A DNA stretch of 21,990 bases, taken from Azolla pinnata. Taxonomy: Eukaryota > Streptophyta > Polypodiopsida > Salviniales > Salviniaceae. How positions within the stretch are numbered: position 1 is the stretch's first letter; every line of letters starts with the position of its first letter. Location: assembly GCA_037176905.1 (NCBI GenBank), contig JBBBWG010026790.1:41826-63815 (forward strand), given 5' to 3'. Both the position numbers and the translations under genes were made by a program. The notes under the pieces were generated by a model. It was given only the letters and a program-made list of their open reading frames with translations, was not told where the DNA came from and made no database searches. Shown here piece after piece: positions 11,101 to 21,502 of the stretch.

Positions 11101-14100
11101 AATCTCAGAAATGAGGGATTACATTTCAAGATGATGTCTCATCTTTAGAATGATTAAGGGAAATTAAACAACCAGATTAATAAGATTGTCTATTGTACCG
11201 GATAAACTTGTAAGCTAAGCATTGAAGGTTCAAAGTTTCATTGACTGAAACTTCTGTATAATAAATAACAAAATTTTCATTGTGGATTGGAAACCGTTCT
11301 CGGGGTGTTCCTAAAGCATCACATTTGTGGATTTCCCATAGGATTGCTAAAGGAGTCGTGTATCTTTTCAAGCACTTCCAAGGAAAGGCCTTCACATGTG
11401 AATATAAGTAAGTTTAATGGTGCAGAAGTCAGTCCGTTTTGCATAATGTTTCTACATAGATTTAGTTTCAATGTAGGTATGATGGCCAGCGAGCACAAGT
11501 GCATCTGATAAGGGATGGGTCAATAAAAATCTTTTCGAGAAATTGTGAAGATACAACACTGCGCTTTCCTGATGTTGTTGAGATTGTCCAAAAGGCATTG
11601 AAGCCTGGTATTCAAGATCTTATCTTTGATGCTGAGGTCAAACAAGACTTAATTTATGACAGGGATAGGTATTTTATCATCAACAATTGTGATTGTTTGT
11701 AATCCTTCATAATTGTACATATAGATAGTCGCAGTAGATAGAGCAAGGGGCAATAAACTAATGGCATTCCAGCACCTAAGTACACGGGAAAGAGGCGGAA
11801 TCGGAGCAATTGTGAGAACTGAAAGGATTAAGGTAACATTCCCTTAGGATCTCTTTGTATTCTTCCTCGGATGGTAGCGTTGAGTATTGCATGATAGCAC
11901 AATGTAGATGGATGAATGCAATCTACAGTTTTATCAGTCATAGTTGTTTTCTGTGAAAGAAATTTTGGCACCCTGGAGATAAAAAAGACTTTAGAATAAC
12001 TTTCTCATCAAGAGCACATGTAAATTCTGCCACTCTACAAAAGATGTGAGTAGACATGGATAGCTTCTTTTACATTTGTGCTTCCTATAACATCTATTCT
12101 CTTTTCTCTATCTTTCTAATTTTGTTTTTGGTGGTGGTTTTTTTAAATGCAGGTGGATGTCTCTGTATTCGTGTTTGACCTGATGTATATGAACGGAGAG
12201 CTGTATGTTCTGCACTCAAAACATGTAATTTGATTTGTACTACATTCAGTTTGAAATCAGCAATTGTACATTGTGTAGGCTTGCGAAAATGTCACTTCAA
12301 GATAGGAGGAAACGTAAGTAATTGGTAGCATTTATGTTAGTTAGCCACATGGGCAACCGAATAGCAGTACTTTTTTCTGAAGCACCAGCCTTGCTCTGTT
12401 TCCAGGAATGCATGAATGTTTTCAAGATTCTGAAGATTGCTTTGGGTTTGCTAATCAAATCACAGTAAGTATAAGATTTAGCTTGAAATCTAGTTACAAT
12501 ATTTTCTCATTCTAATTAGTTAGTGGTATAAAAAAAAGTAACATACTGCTCTGATTAATTGGACTGCTTGCAATGTATATCCTATCATTTTTGTCAACAT
12601 GTATATCCAATTATACAAGGTCATTTCATTTCATACCGCAAAAAGCTCTTTCTGTTTTGCAATGCGTCCTTATAATTTGTGATGATTAAGTTTTCAGTTT
12701 CAAACAAATTTATGAGAAATTAAAATTTCCACTATAATTCATCAATTTTAGATTGAAGCTGGAAACTCAGACCCTGGCAATACAAAGGAAATAGCCAGAG
12801 TGAACGAATTTTTGGACAAGGCAATCAGCTCATCGTGTGAAGGAATTATGGTGAAAGGCCTCGAGGAAGATTCAAACTATGCTCCATCCAAGCGTTCAGA
12901 ATCTTGGTTGAAAGTATTTTTTCTTATTATCATATCTCTTTATTTTTCACTCATGTAATAATACGAAAATCTGCACACTGCCAGTGATAGATTAATATAT
13001 TTTTAGAAGCATTCAGAAATCCTTCAAAATAATGAATTTCGAATCTATTCTCAAGACTATCAGGATCAAGATTTCTTAAATTCGAAGATTGAATCAATAT
13101 AAACTGAAGGAAGAACCTTTGTCTCTATATATGCCTGAGAAAACAATTCTGAATAGGTGAAAAAAGACTACATTGAAGGGTTACATGATACTTTGGATTT
13201 AGTTCCAATTGGAGCTTGGTTTGGCAATGGACGGAAGGCAGGCTGGTGAGTGGTTTTCTCCACAAAGAATCAACTAGAAAATGGGTTGGCTATGTCTTTT
13301 GCTCCCAATTTCAATACATTGTGATTTTACAGGTACAGTCCTTTCTTGCTAGCCTGTTATGACCCAGACCATGATGTATTTCAAAGCGTTTGTCGAGTTA
13401 TGTCAGGTTTTACAGATGCATTTTACAAAGAGGTGCACAATTCATCAAATTTCTTTTACTTGTTTGTATATAGGCTGTCTCAAAATTCATTTGTATAATA
13501 GGTTCAAGGATTTTTACAGATGAAGGAGTTCTTCTCTGGAGAGCGGCTCCTCCCTCGCAAACCAACATATTATCACACATTAGAGGAGCCGGAAGTTTGG
13601 TTTCCTCCTGAACTTGTTTGGGAGATTCGAGGTGCAGGTGAGTATGTAAATAAATACTGCTTTCACCTCATGTATTAAAATACAAATATCACAATAGCAT
13701 CATTTCAACTACATACCAGTCGTTTTAAAATGTGGATATGAACTATGAACCCATAATTGTTGTTTGAAAAACCTCAGCGGAGCATGTGCATCTGCCTTTT
13801 CATTACATTGTTATTTCCCAAATAACATAGAGAAACATTATATGCGCTTGGGACAGATAGTGAGCAAGGATTATTATTTGAACATCTCATGCAAAAACTT
13901 AACATGAGAGCGAAGTCCTTTTGTAGATGGTTTCACTTTTATAGCCATAATGAATGGAATCGTTCCTAATATGACATTGGGATCCTGTGATGGGCGAGGA
14001 TTATTTCCTAGCTCAGAGAAATTCCTCGGGAGATGGTGCTCATGGCACTTGAAAATTTGCAGTACTTTTGCTGATCTGACGCTTTCATGGGTTTCTAATT

Positions 14101-14285
14101 TTACAGACCTCACAGTGTCACCAGTCCATCAAGCTGCAGTTGGTCTAGTGCATTCTTCTCGAGGGATTTCTCTACGATTTCCTCGATTTATTTCCCAGCG
14201 CCCAGACAAGAGTCCTGAAAATGCAAACACATCATCAGACATTGCTGACCTCTTCTCTCAGCAAAATCTGAAATTTAATGTATGA
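2100..14285 (+). CDS. LIG6: DNA ligase 6: beta-CASP nuclease fused to ATP-dependent DNA ligase
   Basis: Predicted to process DNA ends and seal breaks in the nucleus. Twenty exons: 2100-5025, 5183-5300, 6927-7008, 7133-7235, 7318-7414, 7586-7688, 8404-8523, 8681-8728, 10821-10918, 11342-11407, 11477-11636, 11725-11832, 12153-12202, 12279-12313, 12406-12464, 12752-12913, 13157-13245, 13333-13432, 13520-13637, 14107-14285; 4821 nt, 1606 residues. Residues ~158-610 are an SNM1-type metallo-beta-lactamase/beta-CASP domain: HFHADH 183-188, H245, D304, D329, H585, V607. The linker has basic NLS-like runs (KRK 689-691, RKAKKR 707-712), a CUE-like segment (768-801) and a PIP box (871-878). Ligase half: DNA-binding domain ~976-1215; adenylation domain with K1254 in KYDG, SRN 1274-1276, DAE 1305-1307, EGIMVK 1421-1426 and motif V at 1445-1448; OB fold to the end. 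A stop at 2082-2084 precedes the ATG in frame. Arabidopsis LIG6 is shorter (about 1400 residues, from memory); the extra length is in the N-terminal repeats, a nuclease insert and the linker. Confidence 0.95.
2186..2502 (+). repeat. In-frame Ser/Pro/Thr repeats in LIG6 exon 1
   Basis: Imperfect coding repeats built from ATTCC(A/G)TC(A/T)TCATC words give a low-complexity IPSSS/TST stretch at residues ~30-134. One longer unit recurs at 111-bp spacing (CGATTCCGTC at 2281 and 2392), exactly 37 codons, so the frame is kept. It lies between the N-terminus and the nuclease domain and is probably disordered. The region also creates long acidic antisense reading frames that are not genes. Confidence 0.85.
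4710..4733 (+). other. PCNA-interacting (PIP) box in the LIG6 linker
   Basis: Encodes QSSILNFF (residues 871-878), matching the Q-x-x-[ILM]-x-x-[FY]-[FY] PIP consensus, followed by KK. It lies in the linker between the nuclease and ligase halves. Replicative DNA ligase I binds PCNA through the same kind of motif, so recruitment to PCNA is a reasonable inference here. Confidence 0.75.
5301..6926 (+). other. LIG6 intron 2, long, largely unexplained
   Basis: A 1626-bp intron with a GTGTGT donor and a TCACAG acceptor. No intact ORF and no recognisable transposon protein was found on either strand. The part at 5700-6560 is less AT-rich than neighbouring introns and looks like degraded insertion sequence, but I cannot assign a family. 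It also holds an imperfect direct repeat (listed separately). Confidence 0.5.
6645..6807 (+). repeat. Imperfect 42-bp direct repeat in LIG6 intron 2
   Basis: The 42-bp segment 6645-6686 recurs at 6766-6807, 121 bp away. Both start TTCCTACT and end CATATTGGATCACCCAT. By eye they differ at six positions, all transitions. Possible remnants of a small mobile element or an old duplication. Confidence 0.75.
7455..7534 (+). repeat. 40-bp tandem duplication in LIG6 intron 5
   Basis: Two head-to-tail 40-bp copies (7455-7494 and 7495-7534) with the core TTAGAAATTCTCATTTTTA, differing at about two positions. Each ends in TTCATGCAGA and so contains an acceptor-like CAG. The acceptor that keeps the LIG6 frame is further downstream (7585). 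Confidence 0.9.
8729..9479. other. Left part of LIG6 intron 8, unassigned
   Basis: This stretch runs from the donor after the exon ending at 8728 to the candidate LTR. No intact ORF and no recognised protein similarity was seen on either strand. It may be more of the same decayed insertion or older intron sequence. Confidence 0.4.
9480..9750 (-). mobile_element. Candidate 3' LTR of the Ty1-copia remnant
   Basis: Read on the - strand, the decayed copia ORF ends at a purine-rich run (GAGAGGGAT, about 9750-9758), the usual place of the polypurine tract. The sequence beyond it has LTR-like features, including a TATAAAG box (+ strand 9594-9600) about 155 bp in. Terminal TG/CA and a matching 5' LTR were not found, so the far boundary is a guess. 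Confidence 0.45.
9750..10745 (-). mobile_element. Decayed Ty1-copia pol fragment (RT-RNase H) in LIG6 intron 8
   Basis: Broken - strand reading frames match Ty1-copia pol in the expected order. Start of the reverse transcriptase region: [10 protein letters not shown] (about 10690-10710) and GEVYM (about 10530). Then [12 protein letters not shown] and [11 protein letters not shown] (10400-10490), [12 protein letters not shown] (about 10280-10320), DRRPI in the RNase H region (about 10120), [14 protein letters not shown] (about 9985-10020) and LAINI near 9925. Stops and frameshifts throughout make it dead. Only the 3' part of pol remains; gag, integrase and the 5' LTR are absent from the intron. 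It lies antisense to LIG6 and accounts for much of the 2092-bp intron 8 (8729-10820). Confidence 0.88.
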
Positions 14286-14754
14286 GAACATGCAATTTGC
14301 GCCGATTGTTTTCCCGGATTTTGTGCTGTTCTGATGCTTGTATGATAAAACGTTTGTGGATATACGCCTATGGGTTACTGCAACTATGTAATATACCACC
14401 ACCCTTCAAATTTTGAGTCAGGGTTCAAGATTGTCAAGGAATACTGCACATACCACCAATTCCATGTATACATAAATTTGCAAAACTTTGTTCTCTAAAG
14501 TTAGTTAAATATGGGTTTTTGATCCCTCCTTTACAGAAATTGCGGGGATATCTCCATTTTTGTTGTGCCTTACAATGGATTGTAATGTTCTTGAAGAATG
14601 CAGGCATCTGAATCATATCATTACAAAACAAACTAAAATTCAAATGGAATTCTGTATGCTGAAGGGAAGCATATTTCAGCCTTCAATGTGCTGTCTCAAA
14701 AAACAGACTTCAAAGCAAGTAAAACATCTATGCCGTGTTATTAGTTCAAGGTTG

Positions 14755-14780
14755 AATAAAACCGTGTGCTCTTAATAAAA
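14755..14780 (+). terminator. Candidate poly(A) signals for LIG6
   Basis: Two AATAAA words, at 14755-14760 and 14775-14780, lie about 470-495 nt after the LIG6 stop. Plant poly(A) signals are loose, so other sites could be used. Confidence 0.4.
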
Positions 14781-15113
14781 AATACACGTTTTTCAGCTAT
14801 GTTGCTGACACAAATCAAATCAGCCTGGATTTGGATTACGATTCTCACCCTGGATTTTGACGTCTGTGGGGATTCAAATATGAACTGTATCTGGTTGGTA
14901 TTAATGGTAAATGAAGAGTAGTGAGTTGACAAAGCATTGAAAATTATTTGAAGCAAGTGTGAATGTGTCGTGTTGTAATGAGTTTAGCAAGACCAATCAG
15001 TAAAGGGAAGTGTCACTGCGTGTTGAATGAATTTGGCAAGACAACACCCCATCAAACAAGAAGATTTCATGACAATCAGCCTTGCAATGATTATTCCTTT
15101 ACTGAAGTGTGTC

Positions 15114-15119
15114 TTTATT
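15114..15119 (-). terminator. Candidate poly(A) signal for the SDR-MDR gene
   Basis: AATAAA on the - strand (TTTATT on +), about 250 nt past the stop codon at 15367. If this and the LIG6 signals are used, the two transcripts end about 330 bp apart without overlapping. Confidence 0.4.
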
Positions 15120-15366
15120 AGTATTTCTCATCATTGTGAGGTACTTAAGACGCTAACTTCACACCATCAGGGTACTTTGCTCAACCAGAGCTGCTACATA
15201 GTAGTAGCAGTTAGCATCATCAGGAACAAAAGAAACTTCCCTCTGCAGCATTATGGGTGGAACTTCCCTCTTCTTGAGCCAAAGTTGCTATGCAACTACA
15301 CTTTGACAGGTTGTCCAACACTCACTCTACTGTTTATGCTGTTGGAAAATCCATCAATTGCTATGA

Positions 15367-18300
15367 TCACAAACGTGAAGACGGAGTCTCATCACTGATC
15401 TGCACCACCACCTGAAAGTACAAGTCTAACATGCTTATCAAGTTCCAAAACAATCTATTGTTTTGCATCTCAGCCATATAATCTCAGAAGAGACAGTGTG
15501 ATAAGTTTCCGGTACCTTTCCAATGCTGTTACCAGAATGCAGATGCTCAACTGCATCTGAAACAGATTCCAGACCACGAAATATTCGGGGATCCAGTTTA
15601 ACCTGGTGAGTAAACAGAACCAGAGATGAATCAAATGAGCATATCTCAAAGAAAAATTCAACCGACAGTAATAGAACTATGTATGCTCATTGTGGGTAAG
15701 AAGAGATAATTCGTTTACCGTTCCATAAATATGCTATTTGGTATGGGTTTAGGATTGAAATGTAGAACATTACCACACGTTCACTCAACCTCAGATCATT
15801 TGGCAGTTTGTTGGTAATAGATGTTGTGATTTCGGCTCTGATTTCATTTCAAATTTTACTATCATGTTAAAATAATAGATCTTTGCAAATCTTTTCTCAA
15901 AGTGACCATTCACATTTTTTACAAATCATTATTTCTAACTGCATCAAAAAACATGAAGAAATGCCAGTCTTTCCATGGCACCCATGTAACGTGTTCAAGA
16001 AAACCTTCATGAAAAATAAACACATTAAAATACTTCAAAACAGTTCTCCCTTGGTATTATCAGCAGGGAGGTCGAACATGGTGATCGTGGTGGTAACAAA
16101 AAAAATTGATTACATTGAATACCTTAAGTTTTCGAGCAATCAATAACACAATAACCTAACTGAATTCTCATAAAACCGAATACCTTAAGTTTTCCTTCAC
16201 TATAGAGTGTATAGAGTCTTTGAAGAGACGAACGCCATTTACTGGTATGATGGTTGAGAAAAAAACCAACCTGTCGAATTCCAGCAAGCCATCATATACC
16301 ATAAAACAGATTACCCAACTCTAAATGTCGACAAATTCGCATGGGGTCAAGACTAAGATGTTTACCAGTGACTGAGATTTCCAAAGTAGCTGCTCACAAA
16401 TACCAGGATGGACAGATGGCCGAAAACCATCTTGATACTGAAGAAAATAATACACGACATCCAATTTGTCTTGTTAACCTCCATAATATTGTGTATAGGA
16501 AAGTAAATACAATATACTGCGATTCACATGAAGAAAAAGGTTATCATGTTAAAGTACCTGAGATATCATGCCAATAATAACCAGTCTGCCAAATAAGCCT
16601 AGAGATTTAAGGCAGGTTTGGAACATCTCCCCACCAACGCTTTCATATATGAGATCAAACCCTCTGGGAAATTCTTTCTTTAATACCTATGAAAAAGGGA
16701 TTGCATCATAATAAGAGCAGATTCGGTACCATGCCACTCTCAAAATCAATCATTCTCTTATTGTTTTACACTCTGTAGACAAATTAGAACCAGACATTAC
16801 TAATCAAAATGATGAAAATTTACTTATATAAGTATCCATTTCCATAAACCATACGCAACTAATTACCAATCTAATTGCCACAACTGTATTTACATGAGTT
16901 TTAGGTGTTAAACACCTCTGAGAAGTTTTCCCTTTTATAATCGATAACTCTATCAACTCCAAGTTCTCTCAACAAGGATGCCTTGTCAGAGCCTCCACAA
17001 GTAGCCACAACTTTATTGCCTGCTAGTTTAGCAAGCTGTAACAGTACGAAGAATTATCTCAGAAATATTAAACCCAAATAATTTCATTCTCTACTTCACC
17101 ATCAAATCAGATTATAGCTTTCCGTAATTGTTCAAAATCATAAAAACGCTTAATTACTGGAAGATCTGGAAGGAAACCAAGTATTAAAAACATTTTATGG
17201 AAACATAACAAGTTCATGTCTTTCCTGAACAGCAAATTGACCTGTACCCCCAGCAGCTGCTGTCACTAGCACGGTCTCATTTGTTTTTAATCTTCCAGCC
17301 TATTGACAGTATTGAAATAAGAATTTAAATATATTCATGTGTTAAAAATTATGCAAAATCTAGACTACAGAAATGTACCTCTTCAAGTCCAAGTAATGCT
17401 GTCAAGCCTGAAGTAAGCATAGGAACCACTTCAGGTATTAGCGCAGGAATAGGGATCACATGCGTGACTGGGACCTACAGATAGGTGTCCAGTAGATTTG
17501 CTAAATAATTGTATCGATAAAGGTTGATTTCATAGATACATTCATATATAGAATAACCTCTGAAAATTCTGCAAAACCACCATAGCTAATAGTGGCGACT
17601 GGAGAACCAATAAACACATCTTCATTATTGACATCGTCTCCTATGGCCCCAATAATTCCGACACCCTGTAATGCAAGCATAATTTATGTATGTACACTCA
17701 TTTCAATTCGAACTTATATCTAAAGCGAATGACCTGCCTCAAAGCCAGCATCAAAGGGGAGCTTTGAGAGTGCTTCCTTTTTGCTTCCAAAATAAAGCCC
17801 AGCACTGTAGTTTATCTAGAAAGATGAAAACCTAGCCAGACTGTTAAACACATTAAAAAGCATTCAAATTTCTATCATTTTTTCTTTACAAAACTCACAT
17901 CACTTGCATTTACTCCAGTATAAATTCTTTTTATGAGCACATGTCCAGGCTTCACTGGACCTAGTGGAAGTGAAATGATCCTTGTAGCCACTCTGAAATT
18001 ATGGCTCAATGTATGTACAATCCTGGAGAACAAGACTAAATGAGAAGAAGAAAGATGAGGCAAACACCAAATGTGTCACAAAGCAATCTCAAATGGAGCC
18101 CTTTTACAACAAGGATTTACAAACTCTCTAAAGTTAATATGTACTCCTTAACCAAACTTTCAAGGGAATCTAGATTTCTGGAACCTGATTATAAAGTTTA
18201 AGAGAAATTCTAGGACTCCACATTAAGTTTCTACTATCTTGTAACCCTAAACCCTAACAAAAGCTTCATCCTAACTCTCAAAATTATTTGGACCGATACA

Positions 18301-21300
18301 TGATGACAGTTGGGTCTCAGGATAATGCCATTGATACACAAAAAATCTGACAATCACGGAAATTCAATGCCAACCGGTTGAAATTATGAGCATGTTTGAA
18401 TGCCCACCTATTTATCAGGAAAGATGTGAGCATTCCAAACATGTGTCATGTATTTTCTTGGTTAGACATGTTGATTTTTAGAACTTTTCAAATTTGGAGC
18501 ATCTTTGGTCAGCAATCAAAGCATTCAAAATCGTGGGCCTTGATAACACGCAGCCTTCTCCAGTAGGGTACTTACACTTTCCTGAACTCTGTTGGCAATG
18601 TCACCTTGTATATTTGAGACCTGTTGCCACTCTTTGTTTTTTGCTTCTCATTTTTCATTGTGTACTTCCTCTTTTCCTCAGGGGTGGGCCAATACTCTAA
18701 ACCACGTCGATTAGTAATCCAAAGGCAATCACCAGCCTTACTTTCATCCTCAAGCAGCTCAAATGCCCCTTGAAATGACATAGAATATTTGATAGGTATG
18801 TTAGGATTAAATTATGACATTTTTAAAACATTAACACACACACCTTGTACGAACTTCTCCATAGGAACAAACCCTCCTAGACCTTCTATGAATTTCTCGT
18901 CAAGAAGTTTTGTCATCTCTGTTTTCACATACTGCACCATAGGACAAAAATAAAAATAGGCACAGAGTGCATTAAAAGCAGAATATTTTCCATGACATAA
19001 AGACTTGGATATCTAAATGCTCATTGGATACTAGAAAACTATGTACTCAGAGAGAAAACATGGTTCACAGATGTTACCTCTGGGCATATGACATTAACAC
19101 GGATTTTTTGCTTGGCAAGAGCACGTAGTGAGCGACTAAAAAGAACAACACCACCTACATGGAAAATAGCAATATGAATGCCGAAAGGGTAAATAATATT
19201 CACATATGCCTGTGCAGGGGAACCCATCTAAGATTCCATAGCTGGACATGCACACTGATGGAGAAAGCGAAGCAATCCACAAAAATCTAATTTCTTATCT
19301 AAATAATTAAACAAAGAAAACAAGGCAAACCTTTTGATGCTGAGTATATAGGAGCAAAAAGAGCTGGATATAATCCTGCAGCAGAGCCAATGTTCAAGAT
19401 AGTTCCACTGGTGCCTGAATCAATCATTTGCTGAGCCTGCATAAATCAAGAAGAGGTTCGGGGATCATCAAGATGTGCAGACAATTTACGACAAAATAAC
19501 AATATGACAGCTAGAGCAAGATGCAAACCAGTATCATCAGATCTGGATCAAGTTCTTAGATGTTCACGCTATTTCAATATTTATGTGTAGCTGTATCTAT
19601 ATTATCGTTGGTACGAAAACATTTTTGAGATGTATATTCTTGTTTTGATCAAATGGATCGATTTGGCTTATTAACAACTTGTCAATACAACTTTCGTTCT
19701 CTCTCTCTCTCTCCTTCCCCACACACCTACCCTATTATTTCTGTTACATCATTTGATAATCCATGCAGAATTTTTTATTGATCTTTACAGCTTATAAGCA
19801 TTATTGCAGATATTAGCTTGATCAGTCAAAGAACCTCAGCATTTCTGCAGCTAGTACAAGCCACTCCTAGTAGGACACAATCATATTTCGATGGTTGCAT
19901 GTTCTATCTATAAAGCAAGAACCTTACAGCTATCCGTGTGCAGTTGATCACCCCAATCAAATTCACATCGATCACCTGCCTCCAAGAACCAGTTCCATTT
20001 TTACTATAATCTTCTAAAAACTGTGTTTTCTCACCAATCCCCGCACAGTTTATGCAAATATCTAATCTCCCAAAAGCTTCCTTGTGTTTTTGGAAAGCCA
20101 CACTGATTTCACCTGTCAAAAGCACATGACGGATATCTTGAGTTAGAACCACACCCAGAATAAGTCTCACTAGTATTCCCTTAGTAAATCTTGTTCCAAC
20201 AGAACGGCTTAAGTGAACCAAAATAATGCATGGAGCTCCAAAAGAAAAATAGCACTAAAAGGTACCAAGTCTTACCAGGATTTGAAACATCACACTTGAT
20301 AAATATTGCTCTAAGATTGTTTGAATGACCAAGTTTCCCATATTCAATCTGTACTAGTCTCAATGTTTCTGCGCAACCTGATTCTGTAAGATCAACCATT
20401 GAAAGCTCTACACCTTTCCTAGACAATGCCAATGCCAACGCTTGTCCTGCATCAATGCAAGTTCCATCAGAAATTCTTGATACAAATCAATGACAAGAAA
20501 CAAGCATCACGAAAACTAGAATTTCATCCAACTAATTCAACATGAACAAAAATAAAAGAGATGAGGAATCTTTTGCTTGCAAGCAGAACATACTCAGGAA
20601 ACATTCCATCTATGTTAAATGTTTTCTTCCTTCCAGTAAATCTAATCAGTTAGCATGTCAATGATCAAATGCGCCTTATTTATTGATTTCCATACATCGT
20701 CCGATTTCCAATCTAATGGAAAGTTTAAAGGTAAGAATGGAAAGATGCAAGAAAGCACAAGTCGGAATATTATGTTACAAATATCAACCCCAAATATTGG
20801 ATTCAATACAATGAAAGGATGTACATTAATCATATTCAGCCATATCTCAGAACCAATATGAGTTTGAACTTTCGTAGAGCCCTAACGTTACTTCATACCC
20901 AATCACACAAACTAGGTGTTGAAGTTGTTTCATGGCACCAAAGTGCATCAAGGTTGAAGACATGTAAAATATGAAATGAAGGCATAGAAGAAGATGAGTA
21001 TCACTTGCTCTCTACTTGCTCTGCATATACGATGAGCCGTGGAAGACTTGATGACATGCTACGAGGTCGTGATACCTTGAGAGCTATACTTAAAGCACCG
21101 CCTAGAAGGTTGAGAACATTCGTATGAACTTTGTTCTCGCGTAGAGAATTGTTACTCCGAGATATGGACATCCCTTCTTAGGAAGAAGACATCCATCAAG
21201 AACTACATAAACCTAGGTCCCATGGGTCAAAATTGGCCTCTTTGCGGATGCTCTATTTCTCTTCCCTCTCCCCTGATCTTACGGATATGGCATAATAGAG

Positions 21301-21477
21301 GAAGAGAGATATGAAGAAATCCTGGATGATATTTTGATCGGTGTGTCATCTTTGCCTGGAAACCCAAATACACAAAATTGCTCACCGATGTCTGGGAAAA
21401 CCAAACGCACGAAATTGCTCACCGATTCCAGAAGCAGATCCCGTGATGAGGGCAACCAGGGGCGGTCCAATCTTCAT
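15367..21477 (-). CDS. NQR: SDR-MDR fusion oxidoreductase (NQR-like), peroxisomal signal
   Basis: Two-domain NAD(P)-dependent oxidoreductase; substrate not determinable here. Eighteen exons on the - strand: 21477-21423, 20446-20276, 20112-19928, 19436-19331, 19154-19078, 18931-18844, 18768-18576, 18022-17899, 17815-17738, 17665-17558, 17474-17379, 17299-17225, 17035-16916, 16686-16558, 16437-16366, 16270-16184, 15602-15516, 15411-15367; 1896 nt, 631 residues, close to the Arabidopsis NQR-type fusion (about 629, from memory). The SDR part (~1-260) has TGSASGIG 12-19 and tetrad N126, S155, Y168, K172; NNAG is changed to NCAG (97-100). The MDR part (~292-631) starts at IVHTLSHNF and has a Rossmann glycine motif AAAGGTG 441-447 with no visible zinc ligands, as in quinone-oxidoreductase/ZADH2-type enzymes. 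It ends SRL, a PTS1 signal. The start is AAAATGAAG right before the first Rossmann strand. Odd points: intron 9 needs a GC-AG pair, and intron 12 lacks a GT donor at the expected place. Confidence 0.93.
17204..17228 (-). other. Non-consensus splice donor region (intron 12 of the SDR-MDR gene)
   Basis: After the codon for Q452 (ending at 17225) the - strand reads CAG|GAAAGACATG, with GA where GT is expected. A GTTATG donor 15 nt further on (GT at 17209-17208) would add five in-frame residues (ERHEL) just after the Rossmann glycine motif. An upstream GT (after ACAG, about 17243-17242) would also need another acceptor and would lose the motif's downstream helix. Which is used cannot be decided from sequence. 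Confidence 0.7.
17736..17738 (-). other. GC-AG splice donor (intron 9 of the SDR-MDR gene)
   Basis: Exon 9 must end in the GAG codon at 17740-17738 to keep the frame into GGTGTCGGAATT at 17665. The intron therefore starts GCAGGT. The nearest GT, 4 nt on, would shift the frame. GC-AG introns are a known minor class in plants. Confidence 0.8.
18243..18257 (+). repeat. Short interstitial telomere-type repeat
   Basis: AACCCTAAACCCTAA, two units of the plant telomere repeat, in intron 7 of the SDR-MDR gene. It is too short to indicate a former telomere; telobox-like function within an intron is uncertain. Confidence 0.85.
19699..19713 (+). repeat. (CT)n microsatellite
   Basis: About seven CT units in intron 3 of the SDR-MDR gene, with no other structure around it. 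Confidence 0.85.
20447..21422 (-). other. Intron 1 of the SDR-MDR gene
   Basis: A 976-bp phase-1 intron placed inside the nucleotide-binding motif, splitting the codon of its last glycine (G19). The donor is GTGAGC and the acceptor ATGCAG. No ORF, transposon or RNA gene is recognised in it. Confidence 0.8.
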
Positions 21478-21502
21478 TTTTCTTTATATTTTGCCTTTTG
21501 GA

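Larger units (their letters stand above)
14286..15366. other. Region between the two convergent genes (3' UTRs)
   Basis: The 1081 bp between the LIG6 stop (TGA 14283-14285) and the reductase stop on the other strand (15369-15367). It should hold both 3' UTRs. No further gene is supported; the longest frames are short and overlap a real exon or have no recognisable motif. Candidate poly(A) signals are listed separately. Confidence 0.65.

Noticed and set aside
11725-11740. Alternative acceptor GCAG at about 11734 for LIG6 exon 12
   Set aside because: It would put a TAG in frame or require a donor that does not exist; the ATAG acceptor at 11721-11724 keeps the conserved DAE-IVAVDR junction.
15027-15398. 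123-codon + strand ORF between the genes
   Set aside because: It overlaps the last exon of the reductase gene on the opposite strand and has no recognisable domain.
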